Below are positions 48,701-54,148 of a stretch of 64,000 nt of DNA, one piece after another. A program made the translations under genes and the position numbers. The notes under the pieces were generated by a model that was not told the DNA's origin, searched no databases, and worked only from the letters and a program-made list of their open reading frames with translations. Position 1 is the stretch's first letter; the number at the start of each line of letters is the position of its first letter. Source of the DNA: Ischnura elegans (lineage: Eukaryota; Arthropoda; Insecta; Odonata; Coenagrionidae); assembly GCF_921293095.1 (NCBI RefSeq), contig NC_060246.1, positions 133,362,198-133,426,197 of the forward strand, read 5' to 3'.

Positions 48701-51112
48701 TCGTGAGCCATCATTAGAGATAGCTTGATAATTTTAATTCTTACAAGTATTTATGGTACTAATCTTGGATTAAAAACTCAAATAATGTCAAAAAATAAAA
48801 ATTCCACAGTATCCCCAGGAGGACATGGGCAAAAACAGGCCTATTTCAAACAGATTACAATTAAACTTCGAATGTTACGTAAATCGCTATGGAAAAGGGA
48901 TCCAGTCTCAGCGATACCACCAACACAGACGCAATTAGGTCAAAAAAAAACAAAGCCGCGGGTCTTTGCAAGCATTACAATTATTATGTCGAAGCGAGAG
49001 GAGTTCACATTCCTATCCCCCAGAAATTTTTATTGGGCGAGTCTTGGGTGACTTACCCCCAAAATTTAATTTTAATGCTACGACCTACCTTAACTCTAAC
49101 CTTGGCCTCACAAAGAATTCGCTAAACCCGCAAAAAATTGTGATTTCTTTGTTATTAAAATTCACTCGGTTCTCGGCAAGAATCGATTATAATGCCCCTA
49201 TACAAGGTGAATGATCATGATGTATGATCACGTGATAATTCACAGGATCATGCGATAAAAATAGAACATGTTCTAATTTTCACCGAATGATCATGCCCAT
49301 GACGGTTCATTCGCGAATTTTTCCGTTAAACACGGCGAATGATTTCATTCGCATGATCATTCACCGTGTATAGCGGGAACACCTTCACTGATCACGACTA
49401 TTACCACTCCAATAGTATATAATATCTATAGAGAATATAATATCAAAATTAACATTAAAACTCAACTCACCCACAAGACGGAAGAGGTCCCGACAAGTTG
49501 GTGGAATTGAAGGCTTGAAAACTGACATTCCACCTCGTATGAACCACGATAAACACTGACGGAGAGATTACGCTCGATTCATCGCACTATATGAGCTATA
49601 AAAAAGCGAAATGACCGGTCAATCAAACGAGATACGTGAATACATAACACATTCGTCCACCGGCGGATTCCTTTAGTACTATACGAATGAGAGTGGGCCA
49701 GGACTGGTGTCAACTTTTCATATCAATCCAAAACTGAATCACTTACACATTGAACGACACTTAGTGAAGTACTAACAGCTAAACTACCTCTTGGTAATAT
49801 CAGGTGTACTCCTCTTGACTTGAATGAACTAGAAAAAGGAACCACGTGACTCGCGGAATGAAGCGACAGGAAAGCGTGTTCCCTCGGAAGTTCATCGCCG
49901 CCTGGGTCGTAATCGACGAAGGCGCCCAAAACATTGAATGCCTACGCACGAGGTAATCGTTAACCTAAACCTATTTTTTTTCAGAGTGCAAGGACCGCGT
50001 CGACTTGGACTTGAAGCCGCGAAAGGAAAGGACGGCTTTCACGAAAGGACAGATAAGGGAGCTGGAGAACGAGTTTTGCCATTCGAACTATTTGACGCGT
50101 CTGAGAAGATACGAGATCGCCGTGTCCCTGGACTTGACCGAGCGCCAGGTAAGACGAGTGTGATGCAATCAAAACCTTGCTCTAAATGCTTTTGGAAAAT
50201 TCCATTCAAAACTCCGCAAACTTCTTTAAGCCGAAGTTTGCCCATGAGTATATAAAGCTTAAATGGCAACTGAAATATTTCTAATGTCGTTTTAACGATA
50301 ATTGCATCAAACTACGTTATAAAAAAGGAGTCGTGATAAAATTAATCGGAGGTTTCGCACGTGTCGAACTCCAAATTAACAGGAAATTAATGCCGTTTTT
50401 GAAGTAAAAAACTAATAAATAGGTTTAATTGAAATAGCAATTCATCCACCTCAAATATCCGGAAAAATGATTAATTGAAAAATGTATTACTTAAATGATC
50501 AACACGCACTGCAAGCAGTGGTGGATTTAGGGGGGGTCACGAACCCCACCCCCTAAATTTTAATACATTTTTTCATTTGTGTTAGTTTTTGTATCATTGT
50601 GAATGAGTATACCTTTTTCAATTAATTATTCCCACATTTTCTGCTTCCTGAAGCATTAATATGTAATAATTATTTTAAATTTCGAGTAGGGAATTTATTT
50701 CTTCTACATTGTTATACTTCATTAATGTCTAAAATTGTTCAATTTAGTCTGTTTTGAAGAATAAAAATCAAATTTTTGGCTCCAAAATGTGTAAGAAATG
50801 AGATTTAAAAAAATTACACGGGAGAACTTCCCTCTCTCCCGGGGGGTAATCCATATTCCCCAGACCTAGGTAGTGTGCCCCCCCCCCCCCCCCCCCCCCG
50901 GTCCCAAAATTTGATGCTTAATGCGCTCCGGACTGCTGGAATTATACTTTTACAATATATTATGTAAATTTGAATTTTAACCTTTCTATTTCCTTTATTT
51001 GCAGGTGAAAGTTTGGTTTCAAAACAGGCGGATGAAGTGGAAGAGGACAAAAGGAAGTAACAGACAGCGTAATGCGAACAGAAAATCGGACGAGTGCGAC
51101 ACCCACGACTGA
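3334..51112 (+). CDS. btn: Mox/Meox-family homeobox transcription factor (buttonless-like), five coding exons
   Basis: This is a nuclear DNA-binding transcription factor of the Mox class, which acts in mesoderm patterning in animals; Drosophila buttonless marks dorsal median cells. The join is 3334-3785, 6207-6483, 12410-12725, 49985-50148, 51005-51112. This is 1317 nt, or 438 aa plus a TGA stop. All junctions are GT-AG and the phases agree (2, 0, 1, 0). The homeodomain spans about residues 360-419. It has F8, L16, F20, W48, F49, N51 and R53, with Gln at position 50. The Mox hallmarks [10 protein letters not shown] and [13 protein letters not shown] are present. A homeodomain intron after position 44 is common in this class. 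The N-terminus is low complexity and His/Gln-rich (residues 60-72), as in MEOX2. Residues 271-283 are acidic. Only about 19 residues follow the homeodomain, shorter than in vertebrate MEOX. The family call is very secure; the exact boundaries of exons 2 and 3 rest on splice phase and open frame. Confidence 0.92.
3815..3888 (+). tRNA. tRNA-Met(CAT)-like sequence, one extra base
   Basis: The acceptor stem GCCTCGG/CCGGGGC pairs fully (one G-U). The D arm GCGC-AGTAGGCA-GCGC and the T arm GTGAG-TTCGATC-CTCAC are intact. The anticodon loop CTCATAA gives CAT. Two bases instead of one separate the D and anticodon stems, making 74 nt before CCA, and no T-run lies just downstream. It may be a functional elongator tRNA-Met, a young pseudogene, or the head of a tRNA-derived SINE. 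It lies 30 bp after Mox exon 1. Confidence 0.6.
3900..3975 (+). repeat. tRNA-derived SINE fragment
   Basis: The sequence contains GGTTTGAGTCCCGCCTGGG, a pol III B-box-like core. A similar core occurs at 6880-6900 and on the minus strand at 17510-17530, so these look like remnants of one SINE family. It directly follows the tRNA-Met-like sequence. Confidence 0.45.
4247..4318. repeat. Short inverted repeat
   Basis: TGTGGGTGGTATTTG (4247-4261) is repeated perfectly in inverse as CAAATACCACCCACA (4304-4318), with 42 nt between. It lies in Mox intron 1 in otherwise unassigned sequence. Confidence 0.6.
5110..5346. mobile_element. AGGCC-ended MITE, diverged copy
   Basis: It begins AGGCCTGGTTACACGG after a TTA. 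The centre has AGAACCACTTCTAA. The right end is decayed (CCAAGTCTTTGG where CCAGGCCT is expected), so that boundary is approximate. It belongs with the elements at 12112, 35581, 49192 and 59241. Confidence 0.55.
5420..5830 (-). mobile_element. LINE 3' end fragment (reverse-transcriptase C-terminal tail), copy 1
   Basis: The minus strand has a 100-codon open frame (5527-5829) reading as the tail of a non-LTR retrotransposon polyprotein. Signature words are [32 protein letters not shown] and [10 protein letters not shown], ending [11 protein letters not shown]. The 3' UTR continues to about 5420. There is no endonuclease or polymerase core, so the piece is 5'-truncated and dead. The clade was not determined. 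Confidence 0.75.
5836..6178 (-). mobile_element. LINE 3' end fragment, tandem copy 2
   Basis: This is a second copy of the adjacent LINE tail and 3' UTR, same orientation. It has [19 protein letters not shown] and [11 protein letters not shown] words. The 3' UTR segments at 5420-5545 and 5838-5965 align closely. Its inner edge lies about 28 nt before the Mox exon 2 acceptor. Confidence 0.75.
6207..6483 (+). CDS. btn: Mox homeobox gene, coding exon 2
   Basis: The acceptor is CCTCGCAG at 6206 and the donor is CACAG|GTGAAC at 6484. The first base completes the Arg codon left open by exon 1. The frame then reads 92 codons without a stop (residues 151-243), including [17 protein letters not shown] and an Ala-rich end. 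An acceptor three bases later (6209) would keep the same frame and drop one residue. There is no domain here; the segment links the N-terminal region to the homeodomain. Skipping this exon would shift the frame, which argues that it is constitutive. LINE-derived sequence ends about 28 nt before it, and a large fold-back starts 44 nt after it. Confidence 0.82.
6527..6787. repeat. Fold-back palindrome of about 261 bp
   Basis: The left arm starts GTGAAGAGTTCTCGAGATCG and the right arm, read in inverse, starts GTGAAGAGGTCTCGGTATCG. The similarity continues through CGACTCGGC and GAGAATTTTG to the centre near 6657, with almost no loop. Each arm is about 120 bp and the arms differ by scattered changes. 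It is probably a fold-back MITE in intron 2, 44 nt past exon 2. Confidence 0.8.
6825..6915 (+). repeat. tRNA-derived SINE fragment
   Basis: AGTCCTCGCTTGCCAAACCG followed by AGGGTCCCGCCTGAGTAGG and a T-run resembles the minus-strand sequence at 17465-17571 and the piece at 3900-3975. Confidence 0.45.
7984..8581. mobile_element. DNA transposon remnant with about 80-bp terminal inverted repeats
   Basis: The left end TGGGGTGTTGCT and the inverted right end TGGGGTGTTGCT match. So do internal blocks TTTTTATTTCTACCTCTTA and TGTGGGGTGC / TATGGGGTGC. The middle (8230-8370) is GC-rich with no open frame. It is non-autonomous; no clear target duplication was found and the superfamily is unknown. Confidence 0.65.
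8737..9004. mobile_element. hAT-type MITE with 8-bp target duplication
   Basis: The ends are CATAGGCGGATTTAGG and CTGAATCCGTCCCTG. They are flanked by perfect duplications GGGAGAGC at 8729-8736 and 9005-9012. Eight-base duplications are typical of the hAT superfamily. The 268-bp body is AT-rich and has no open frame. Confidence 0.75.
9130..9290 (-). mobile_element. LINE fragment (reverse-transcriptase C-terminal region)
   Basis: The minus strand reads [31 protein letters not shown] and MENLLT, the segment of non-LTR polyproteins just after the polymerase domain. Only about 55 codons remain. Confidence 0.75.
9291..11141. other. Intron 2 stretch without recognised features
   Basis: AT-rich intronic sequence. 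The open frames present are short and unrecognised. No RNA gene or delimitable repeat was seen. Confidence 0.4.
11150..11412. mobile_element. hAT-type MITE with 8-bp target duplication
   Basis: The ends are (G)AGTGGCGTAACTAGG and CATAGTTACGCCACTG. The target duplication GTCCATTT lies at 11142-11149 and 11413-11420. The G/C runs near both ends and AT-rich centre are the same layout as the other CAGTGGCG elements in the window. Confidence 0.75.
11939..12080. repeat. Fold-back palindrome of about 142 bp
   Basis: The left arm has AAAGAATATAACTTTG then TTTGTATATTTAAATA. The right arm in inverse has AAAGAATTAAAATTTG then TTTGTATATTTAAATA. The arms are about 65 bp around a small centre near 12010. 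It is a MITE-like fold-back just before the next element. Confidence 0.7.
12112..12345. mobile_element. AGGCC-ended MITE, 234 bp
   Basis: Terminal inverted repeats of about 28 bp begin AGGCCGTTTTACACGAGGCA (left) and AGGCCTTTTTACACGGGGCA (right, inverse). They are flanked by TGA on both sides (12109-12111, 12346-12348). The core has CCAGTTCTAATTT. A 3-bp duplication suggests a PIF/Harbinger-like mobiliser, which is an inference. It ends 64 bp before Mox exon 3. Confidence 0.75.
12410..12725 (+). CDS. btn: Mox homeobox gene, coding exon 3 (acidic linker)
   Basis: The acceptor is CGCACAG at 12409 and the donor CCAAG|GTAAGG is at 12726. The frame is open for 105 codons plus one base (residues 244-348). 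It holds an acidic stretch at residues 271-283 and ends in [13 protein letters not shown]. Together with the next exon's Glu this aligns in character with the Ser/Asp/Gln/Glu stretch just before the MEOX homeodomain. The exon is GC-rich against an AT-rich background. A 234-bp MITE ends 64 nt upstream. Confidence 0.88.
13340..13526 (+). mobile_element. LINE 3' tail fragment
   Basis: The plus strand reads [38 protein letters not shown] and RAASNQS then a stop, like the tails at 5420-6178. A 12-bp tandem duplication (AGGACAAGTGGA) sits at its start. Confidence 0.75.
13527..16091. other. Intron 3 stretch without recognised features
   Basis: AT-rich intron sequence. The longest open frame (133 codons, minus strand, 13870-14271) has no recognisable domain and looks like chance. 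Confidence 0.4.
16092..16320 (+). mobile_element. Partial hAT-like element (left part)
   Basis: It starts CAGGGGTGTAGCCAGGA with G-rich sequence, the usual form of a hAT MITE end. No matching right end is visible before the next element begins at 16321. Confidence 0.4.
16321..16471. mobile_element. hAT-type MITE, short
   Basis: The ends CAGTGGCGGATCTA and TGGATCCACCACTG are inverted repeats. The middle words ACTAGATAGAATGGTAAT and CGACCCCCAC also occur at 52840-52890, showing the same family. No clean target duplication. Confidence 0.6.
16621..17464. other. GC-richer intron 3 segment
   Basis: 16800-17210 is GC-rich, with a minus-strand open frame of 148 codons (16613-17059) and shorter plus-strand frames. 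None shows a recognisable domain. It may be an unrecognised exon, regulatory DNA or a repeat; sequence alone does not decide. Confidence 0.3.
17465..17571 (-). repeat. tRNA-derived SINE fragment
   Basis: The minus strand reads AGTCCTCGCCTGCGAAACTG then CGGATACGAGTCCCACCTGG, a B-box-like core, and parallels the plus-strand pieces at 6825-6915 and 3900-3975. Confidence 0.5.
18579..19185. mobile_element. hAT-type element, 607 bp
   Basis: The ends are CAGAGATGGAAAAAT and ATTTTTTCCATCATTA. The flanking 8-mers TGCCTCAC (18571-18578) and TGCCTGAC (19186-19193) match at seven of eight bases. The interior repeats ATCGATTTTT-like words and has no transposase frame. Confidence 0.65.
19186..22621. other. 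Intron 3 stretch, mostly featureless
   Basis: AT-rich. A short CA microsatellite lies at about 20602-20620. A minor G-rich run is at 19981-20040. No supported gene was found; a 114-codon frame at 21329-21673 is unrecognised. Confidence 0.4.
22622..22713 (+). tRNA. tRNA-Tyr(GTA) with 19-nt intron
   Basis: Acceptor CCTTCGA/TCGAAGG, D arm GCTC-AGTTGGTA-GAGC, anticodon loop CTGTAGA and T loop TTCAAAT all fit eukaryotic tRNA-Tyr. The intron (AAGGAAAGAAGTAGCAGAT) starts one base 3' of the anticodon, the canonical site. It is 92 nt in all. A T-run (22716-22720) downstream can stop pol III. This is the best-preserved copy of the nest inside Mox intron 3 and is probably functional. Confidence 0.93.
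23109..23827. mobile_element. hAT-type element, 719 bp
   Basis: The ends are CAGGGCTGGATTTACC and GGTAAATCCGGCCCTG. The flanks TTACCAGG (23101-23108) and TTACCAGA (23828-23835) match at seven of eight bases. It has no transposase frame. A G-run (about 23750-23762) lies near the right end. Confidence 0.8.
24147..24227 (+). pseudogene. tRNA-Tyr pseudogene
   Basis: A and B boxes are recognisable (TAGATCAATTGGTAGAGCGG, GGTTCAAATCC). The anticodon is changed to GCA, about ten bases between intron and T arm are lost, and the acceptor ends are mutated. About 20 nt upstream it carries GACTCGTTGATT, also found upstream of the intact minus-strand copy. Confidence 0.8.
24228..25796. other. Intron 3 stretch without recognised features
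   Basis: AT-rich. 25550-25700 is pyrimidine-rich with no clear identity. Confidence 0.4.
25797..25915 (-). mobile_element. LINE fragment (decayed)
   Basis: The minus strand reads [20 protein letters not shown], equivalent to the [12 protein letters not shown] part of the LINE tail seen at 5527-5829. Confidence 0.6.
25971..26141. repeat. Fold-back palindrome of about 170 bp
   Basis: GACATTGCAATATTTCCACT is present at 25988 and, in inverse, ends at 26125. The match extends outward over TTAGTAAAAT and inward over TTATGACACT to TGTTTGTAACG, around a loop of about 20 nt (26047-26065). The arms are about 75 bp. Confidence 0.85.
26146..26258 (+). repeat. Dispersed repeat, copy 1
   Basis: It begins GATCCTTCAAGACGTG and continues through ACTGGCTGCACC, ATATAAA and GTTATGCGAGGG. 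The same order of words recurs at 26511-26620. A truncated start (GCGATCCTTCAAGATCTTG) is at 25919. Confidence 0.6.
26511..26620 (+). repeat. Dispersed repeat, copy 2
   Basis: It begins GATCCTTCAAAACGTG and runs through ACTGGCAGCACC, ATATAAAAACGACATTATG and CGACACGGCGC. It parallels 26146-26258. Confidence 0.6.
26621..31382. other. Long intron 3 stretch without supported genes
   Basis: Mostly AT-rich. A CT-run lies at 26772-26790. 30000-30480 is purine-rich with short unrecognised frames. A small perfect inverted repeat CAGAAAGTGA/TCACTTTCTG is at 27380-27409. Confidence 0.4.
31383..31474 (-). tRNA. tRNA-Tyr(GTA) with 19-nt intron, minus strand
   Basis: On the minus strand: acceptor CCTTCGG/CCGAAGG, D arm GCTC-AGTTGGTA-GAGC, anticodon loop CTGTAGA with intron (AAGGAAGTTGAACTCAGAA) at the canonical place, and T arm with TTCAAAT. 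All stems pair. A T6 run follows at 31364-31369 on this strand. It is probably functional, with transcription opposite to the host gene. Confidence 0.92.
31475..34542. other. Intron 3 stretch, unassigned
   Basis: No recognised gene. A 125-codon plus-strand frame (32695-33072) runs into a donor-like TTTG|GTGAGT near 33055, but its translation matches no family I know. A 116-codon frame at 33896-34246 is also unassigned. Confidence 0.35.
34543..34633 (+). pseudogene. tRNA-Tyr pseudogene
   Basis: The outline of the gene is present with GGCTGTAG at the anticodon and CCCGAAGGA at the end. The D arm is broken (AACTCAGCCAGTATAGC) and the T loop reads TTTAAAT with stem changes. Confidence 0.8.
35087..35178 (+). 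pseudogene. tRNA-Tyr(GTA), decaying copy with intron
   Basis: It has full length, with the 19-nt intron AAGGAGATATAATTCAGAT and anticodon GTA. It has G10 to T in the D stem, TTTAAAT in the T loop with a broken closing pair, and a mismatch at the first acceptor pair. It might retain weak transcription but is unlikely to make a good tRNA. Confidence 0.75.
35581..35793. mobile_element. AGGCC-ended MITE, 213 bp
   Basis: The ends are AGGCCGCTATAAACGG and CTAGAGCGGCCT-like sequence. It is flanked by TAA and TGA. The body repeats ATGATCATGCGAATGA and ATTCGC words in both orientations and has a central GGAACATGTTCTATTTT. It is closely related to 49192-49384. Confidence 0.7.
35886..35915 (+). pseudogene. 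tRNA-Tyr 5' stub with duplicated flank
   Basis: CTCACAACACCTTCGGTAT repeats the flank and first bases of the copy at 35087 (35078-35096). The sequence then departs (GAGAGGCCGG). It looks like the broken end of a duplicated tRNA cassette. Confidence 0.5.
36054..36122 (+). pseudogene. tRNA-Tyr pseudogene with internal deletion
   Basis: The 5' half is perfect through CTGTAGAAGGAA. It then jumps to CTCAAATCCGGCCCGAAGGA, so the 3' anticodon stem, the variable loop and part of the T stem are missing (69 nt instead of 92). A T-run follows. Confidence 0.85.
36123..38489. other. Intron 3 stretch without recognised features
   Basis: AT-rich. The words AAGGTACTCGTTAATGACT occur at about 38038 and 38395 as a short direct repeat. 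No gene is supported. Confidence 0.4.
38490..38700 (-). mobile_element. LINE fragment (decayed)
   Basis: The minus strand reads [20 protein letters not shown] followed by stops, the same segment of the LINE tail as at 5527-5829. Confidence 0.6.
38701..43943. other. Long intron 3 stretch without supported genes
   Basis: AT-rich. Two overlapping unassigned plus-strand frames (107 and 102 codons) lie at 42677-43049. A near-perfect 18-bp inverted repeat CAAATTGTGCG(T/A)AAAATC lies at about 40612-40669. Confidence 0.35.
43944..44069. repeat. Inverted-repeat element
   Basis: GAAATGAAAAATAAGCAACC (43944 on) reappears in inverse ending at 44069 with one change, 24 bp in all including CTTGG. Between the arms a GACGC/GCGTC stem encloses CTCATCGTTGAAAC. 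Confidence 0.6.
44854..45144. mobile_element. hAT MITE, CAGTGGCGCAGC family, copy 1
   Basis: The ends are CACGGGCGCAGCTAAG and CGCTGCGCCACTG. Perfect 8-bp duplications CACACTTA flank it (44846-44853, 45145-45152). The body holds AATACCCACCAGGAT, GGTTCAAAATGGTGAG and CACTATTCTATTAG, shared with the copies at 51804, 53835 and 58440. Confidence 0.88.
45160..45660. repeat. GC-rich segment, probably a repeat remnant
   Basis: CpG-rich stretch with GCGACGC words in short tandem (45297-45335). Open frames exist in several phases but none is recognisable, and the composition alone can keep them open. Confidence 0.3.
45711..45785 (+). repeat. tRNA-derived SINE head
   Basis: An A-box-like TAGCTTAGTTGATAGGGC is followed by a B-box-like GGTTCCATACC at tRNA spacing, and CCCGGGTGAAGCC. 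Stems are too poor for a working tRNA, so a SINE head or tRNA pseudogene is likelier. Confidence 0.5.
46370..46480 (+). mobile_element. LINE fragment (decayed)
   Basis: The plus strand reads [14 protein letters not shown], later LLKTI, with an interrupting stop. It is the same tail segment as at 5527-5829. Confidence 0.6.
46881..46933. repeat. Perfect 17-bp hairpin
   Basis: AAGGAGTTGCGTTAAAG (46881-46897) and its exact inverse (46917-46933) enclose a 19-nt loop. Confidence 0.7.
47967..48507. mobile_element. hAT-like element, decayed
   Basis: The ends AGGGCCGGTTCAAGAG and GTTTGAACTGGCCCTG are imperfect inverted repeats. Target duplication was not found. C-rich near the left end, AT-rich middle, no transposase frame. 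Confidence 0.55.
49192..49384. mobile_element. AGGCC-family MITE with modified ends
   Basis: The left CCCCTATACAAGGTGAATG and right CACCGTGTATAGCGGGAAC pair as inverted ends. The centre is AGAACATGTTCTAATTTT. The right half closely matches the left half of 35581-35793 in inverse. Boundaries are approximate. Confidence 0.65.
49985..50148 (+). CDS. btn: Mox homeobox gene, coding exon 4 (homeodomain helices 1-2)
   Basis: The acceptor is a T-run plus CAG at 49984; the donor CGCCAG|GTAAGA is at 50149. The exon encodes residues 349-403, which is the homeodomain N-terminal arm, helix 1 and helix 2, ending at homeodomain position 44 (TERQ). The motifs [19 protein letters not shown] and [12 protein letters not shown] are diagnostic of Mox rather than other Antp-class homeodomains. 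Confidence 0.97.
50149..51004. other. Mox intron 4 with a hAT-like remnant and C22 tract
   Basis: CAGTGGTGGATTTAGGGGGG at about 50516 starts a hAT-like remnant with no clear right end. A run of 22 cytosines lies at 50878-50899. The rest is AT-rich. Confidence 0.55.
51005..51112 (+). CDS. btn: Mox homeobox gene, terminal coding exon 5 (recognition helix)
   Basis: The acceptor TTTATTTGCAG ends at 51004. The exon begins [14 protein letters not shown] (homeodomain helix 3) and stops at TGA 51110-51112. It gives residues 404-438, with a basic tail rich in Asn/Arg after the homeodomain. A poly(A) signal lies about 150 bp downstream. Confidence 0.97.
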   Translation: MKVWFQNRRMKWKRTKGSNRQRNANRKSDECDTHD

Positions 51113-51261
51113 TCTTGAACTTGAAAATATAAAAAAAAAGCTTTGCAATAATTTTTTGGCTTTGCCCAAATCTGCCCCTTGTAAATAATCTATTATACTC
51201 GATAAATTATGTTTCCGATATTTTTTCTAAGTAATGGAATAGGACACTTGAAACTCCTCAA

Positions 51262-51267
51262 AATAAA
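51262..51267 (+). other. Candidate poly(A) signal of the Mox gene
   Basis: AATAAA lies about 150 nt after the stop codon in AT-rich sequence. A second AATAAA is at 51601-51606. Which one is used cannot be told from sequence. Confidence 0.45.
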
Positions 51268-51803
51268 AAGTATTGACTTCATCACGAGTGAATACTTAAG
51301 ACTTTCATAAAATGACCACCTTACCTCATTCAGTCTATGAAAACATTCATTATTACTTTCACACTGAAAGGTTTTCCGGCGCTAATGAGAAAACTCCTAC
51401 TCCCGCAAGTGAATCCATGCAGTAAGTCCATCACCCGGTCGCTGATCCACGGGGATGGAGAAATACCTCCCTCCGTTTAATTTCAAGAGACAAGTCCAAT
51501 GGCGATGTTAATATTTAGATACTTTGAAACTCAGCGTAATGCGTTGATGTGGTGCAGAAGTTAATGCAAGGTAAACGCCTCAGGTACCCGAGAGTCGGGA
51601 AATAAATGTAATTTTAAAAAGGTCGCATTTGTCACTGAAAAGGTCAAATGGTCTTTATTCATCACCTCATTCTGCCTAGCAAGTTGCGAAGATCGTAGAC
51701 AGAAAATTTTCTGGGGTAAATTTGAAGGGTTAACATTTACAACCGTACTTCTCGAACATTTCGCGAGGGGGTTGTTAAACCCCATAACCTTCCCCCTCCC
51801 TAC

Positions 51804-52115
51804 CTGGGGCGCAACTAGGAATTAAGGTTGGGGATGGGGGGGGGGGGGGGGTTTAGGTGCAACTAATACCGGGGTGTGTGAGAGTATGAAATACCCATCA
51901 GAATAAGCGGCAGGTGAGAGATTAATAAATTGTGGAATTTTAAGATAAATGGTTCAAAATGGTGAGTTTTACGGCGTTCCTAGGGATATTTTATTAATTC
52001 TTACACTATTCTATTAGTAATATCAACCCAATTAAGTAAAATAGATTAAACTGAAAAATTTCTCTAAGCTCTGGGGGGGTTTTATCCCCCAAAACCCCCC
52101 CTTGCTGTGCCACTG
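51804..52115. mobile_element. hAT MITE, CAGTGGCGCAGC family, copy 2
   Basis: The ends are CTGGGGCGCAACTAGG and GCTGTGCCACTG, with perfect duplications CTCCCTAC (51796-51803, 52116-52123). A long G-run lies near the left end (about 51836-51850). Confidence 0.88.
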
Positions 52116-52784
52116 CTCCCTACCGCAACAGCCTTGTATACTGCCGACACTCACCATAAGTTACCCCCCTCCCACAACATTTAATAATTGAGTCTGCTTC
52201 TGACAATACCAATTTAACAATGGCTGAAATTAATATTTTCAGGTGAATGTAGCATAATATGATACCACTGCTGTAGGACCATGGAAATCCTACTTAATGG
52301 CGCTCACATAGCCTACCCTGCATAGGACCTCTAGATGCATCAATTGGAAAATAGCTTTCATTATGTAATGAAGGGCAAGAGTGAAAAGATTACCCATCCT
52401 GGATTCAGGAGTGGATTATGGTCATTGTTTATGGAGAGTGGAGGGGTTGTCTACAGTCCAGATCTCTGAAGTGATATGCCATACTTCAAAATGATAATCT
52501 TCAGATAGGCATGTGGCATTAGGATATCTCCTATTGCCTTAAAATATTGTTTGTCATGCTGGTGATAAAAAAATTCCAATGGAGGAATTCCTTCCTTCCT
52601 TCAATTTCAAGAGATAAGTCCATTGGTGATGTTTACACAAAGTAATCAAGAAATTCCAACCCTTAGGATTACTATCTATCCAATTTTTCCAAAAATTATG
52701 GGAGAAGGGGCAATCATTCCCCCCAATACCTGCTTATTCCACCACTGCCTGGATTGATTATTATATCACTGCAAATAGTGGCGG

Positions 52785-52965
52785 ATTCAGAGAGGGCTAG
52801 GGGACCCTCCTCCCAGGGCTCTAGCCTCTAGCCCCCTTGAGTATCCAATTTAAACTAGATAGAATGGTAATTTAGTTCGGACCCCCACTACCGGTGGGAG
52901 GTTACCCCCCAGACCCCAAACCTAGCCACCCCCTTGTCCCTATCCTGGGTCTGGCACCGACTGCA
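52785..52965. mobile_element. hAT-type MITE, relative of 16321-16471
   Basis: It starts AGTGGCGGATTCAGAG and ends TGGGTCTGGCACCGACTG. It shares AAACTAGATAGAATGGTAAT and CGGACCCCCACT with the 16321 element. Confidence 0.55.
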
Positions 52966-53394
52966 AACATGAAATCAAAAGATCAGTCTACATAGGTGAG
53001 GGTTGAGCTCACCCAGCAATATCCAACAGGCATATGAATTTTAAATCAGAGTACATAGTTCCTTTTCCCCAGGACACCTTACACTCAGAGGATATCTCTT
53101 TCACAGTGCCTCCATTTGGTCTTTGAATGAAGAGTCCTCCAATCACAAATCAAGCTCCCTACCCACTGGGCAACCATGCTCGCAGTCTTATTCAATAAGC
53201 CATACAAGAATATTCCAGCATAGCAAGAGGGAGATCTAGGGGGTCTGTAACCCCTCCCCCCGAATTATAGAAATACAATTACTTTGCTCCATAAAAGAAA
53301 ACAAAAAACTGAAAAATCATGAATTTACAAAAGATTTATTTGAAAAACGAAGTTTTTCCGATAATGATAACTGCTGAAATAAGTTAAAAACCCT

Positions 53395-53798
53395 CTACTT
53401 ATTACCTTGGTTTTCAAAAATTTTACCCTTGGTTTTGGACCTCCCCCGAACAAAATTCCTGGCTACTTTAATGCAAGAAGATAAAGGCAAAGCTGCCAGG
53501 AAATTAGCACTCTCGTTCCAGGACCCAAAAAACTTCTGAGAACTTGGTGGAGGAGTGGGAGAAAGAGCCCAGAAGGTAGCATACAATCATCCTCCATCAC
53601 CTAGCGTAGACTTCAGCGGCGTGGTGAAGATTCAGAGGAGAGATTTTCAGGATATGCACCGCATATGTCCATCTGAAGTGCAGTGACAAATCCCATCGAC
53701 ATGAAGAAGCCCGCTGAAATGCTGGCAAAACTGTCATCTATGAAGATGGACCCAAGACGTGCATACCCTAAAAACCTCTCCCCAACATCCTCCATCAT
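53395..53798 (-). other. Unassigned minus-strand open frames
   Basis: Two adjacent frames of 61 and 63 codons. 53613-53798 begins MMEDVGERFLGYARLGSIFI and reads like protein rather than chance (balanced composition, no low complexity). The second ends near a GTAATAAG donor-like site. I do not recognise either. Possible readings are a transposase or processed-pseudogene fragment, or exons of an unknown gene. Confidence 0.25.
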
Positions 53799-53834
53799 TA
53801 TTACAGGCCCAGTTCATTCCAAAGCACCACCCAC

Positions 53835-54140
53835 TAGGGGCACCGCTAGGAATTAATTCTGGGGGGGATTTAGGTGTGACTAATACTGGGGTGTGTGGGG
53901 GTATGGAATACCCACCAGGATAAGCAATAGGTGACAGATTAATAACTAGCGGAATTTTAAGGTAGATGGTTCAAAATGGTGAGTTTTTTTTGGCTTTCTG
54001 AGGGATATTTCATTAATCCTTACACTATTCTATTAGTAATATCAATCCAGTTAAGTAAAATGGATTGAACTTAAAATTTCTCTGAGCTCTGGGGGGGGTG
54101 TTTTATATCCCCCAAACCCCCCCCCCTCGCTGCGCCACTG
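53835..54140. mobile_element. hAT MITE, CAGTGGCGCAGC family, copy 3
   Basis: The ends are TAGGGGCACCGCTAGG and GCTGCGCCACTG, with perfect duplications CCACCCAC (53827-53834, 54141-54148). The body is collinear with copies 1 and 2. Confidence 0.88.
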
Positions 54141-54148
54141 CCACCCAC

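Noticed and set aside
49263-49275. AGAACATGTTCT as a steroid-receptor response element
   Set aside because: Classical sites have a 3-nt spacer between half-sites; here the halves abut and the word is a shared core of a MITE family.
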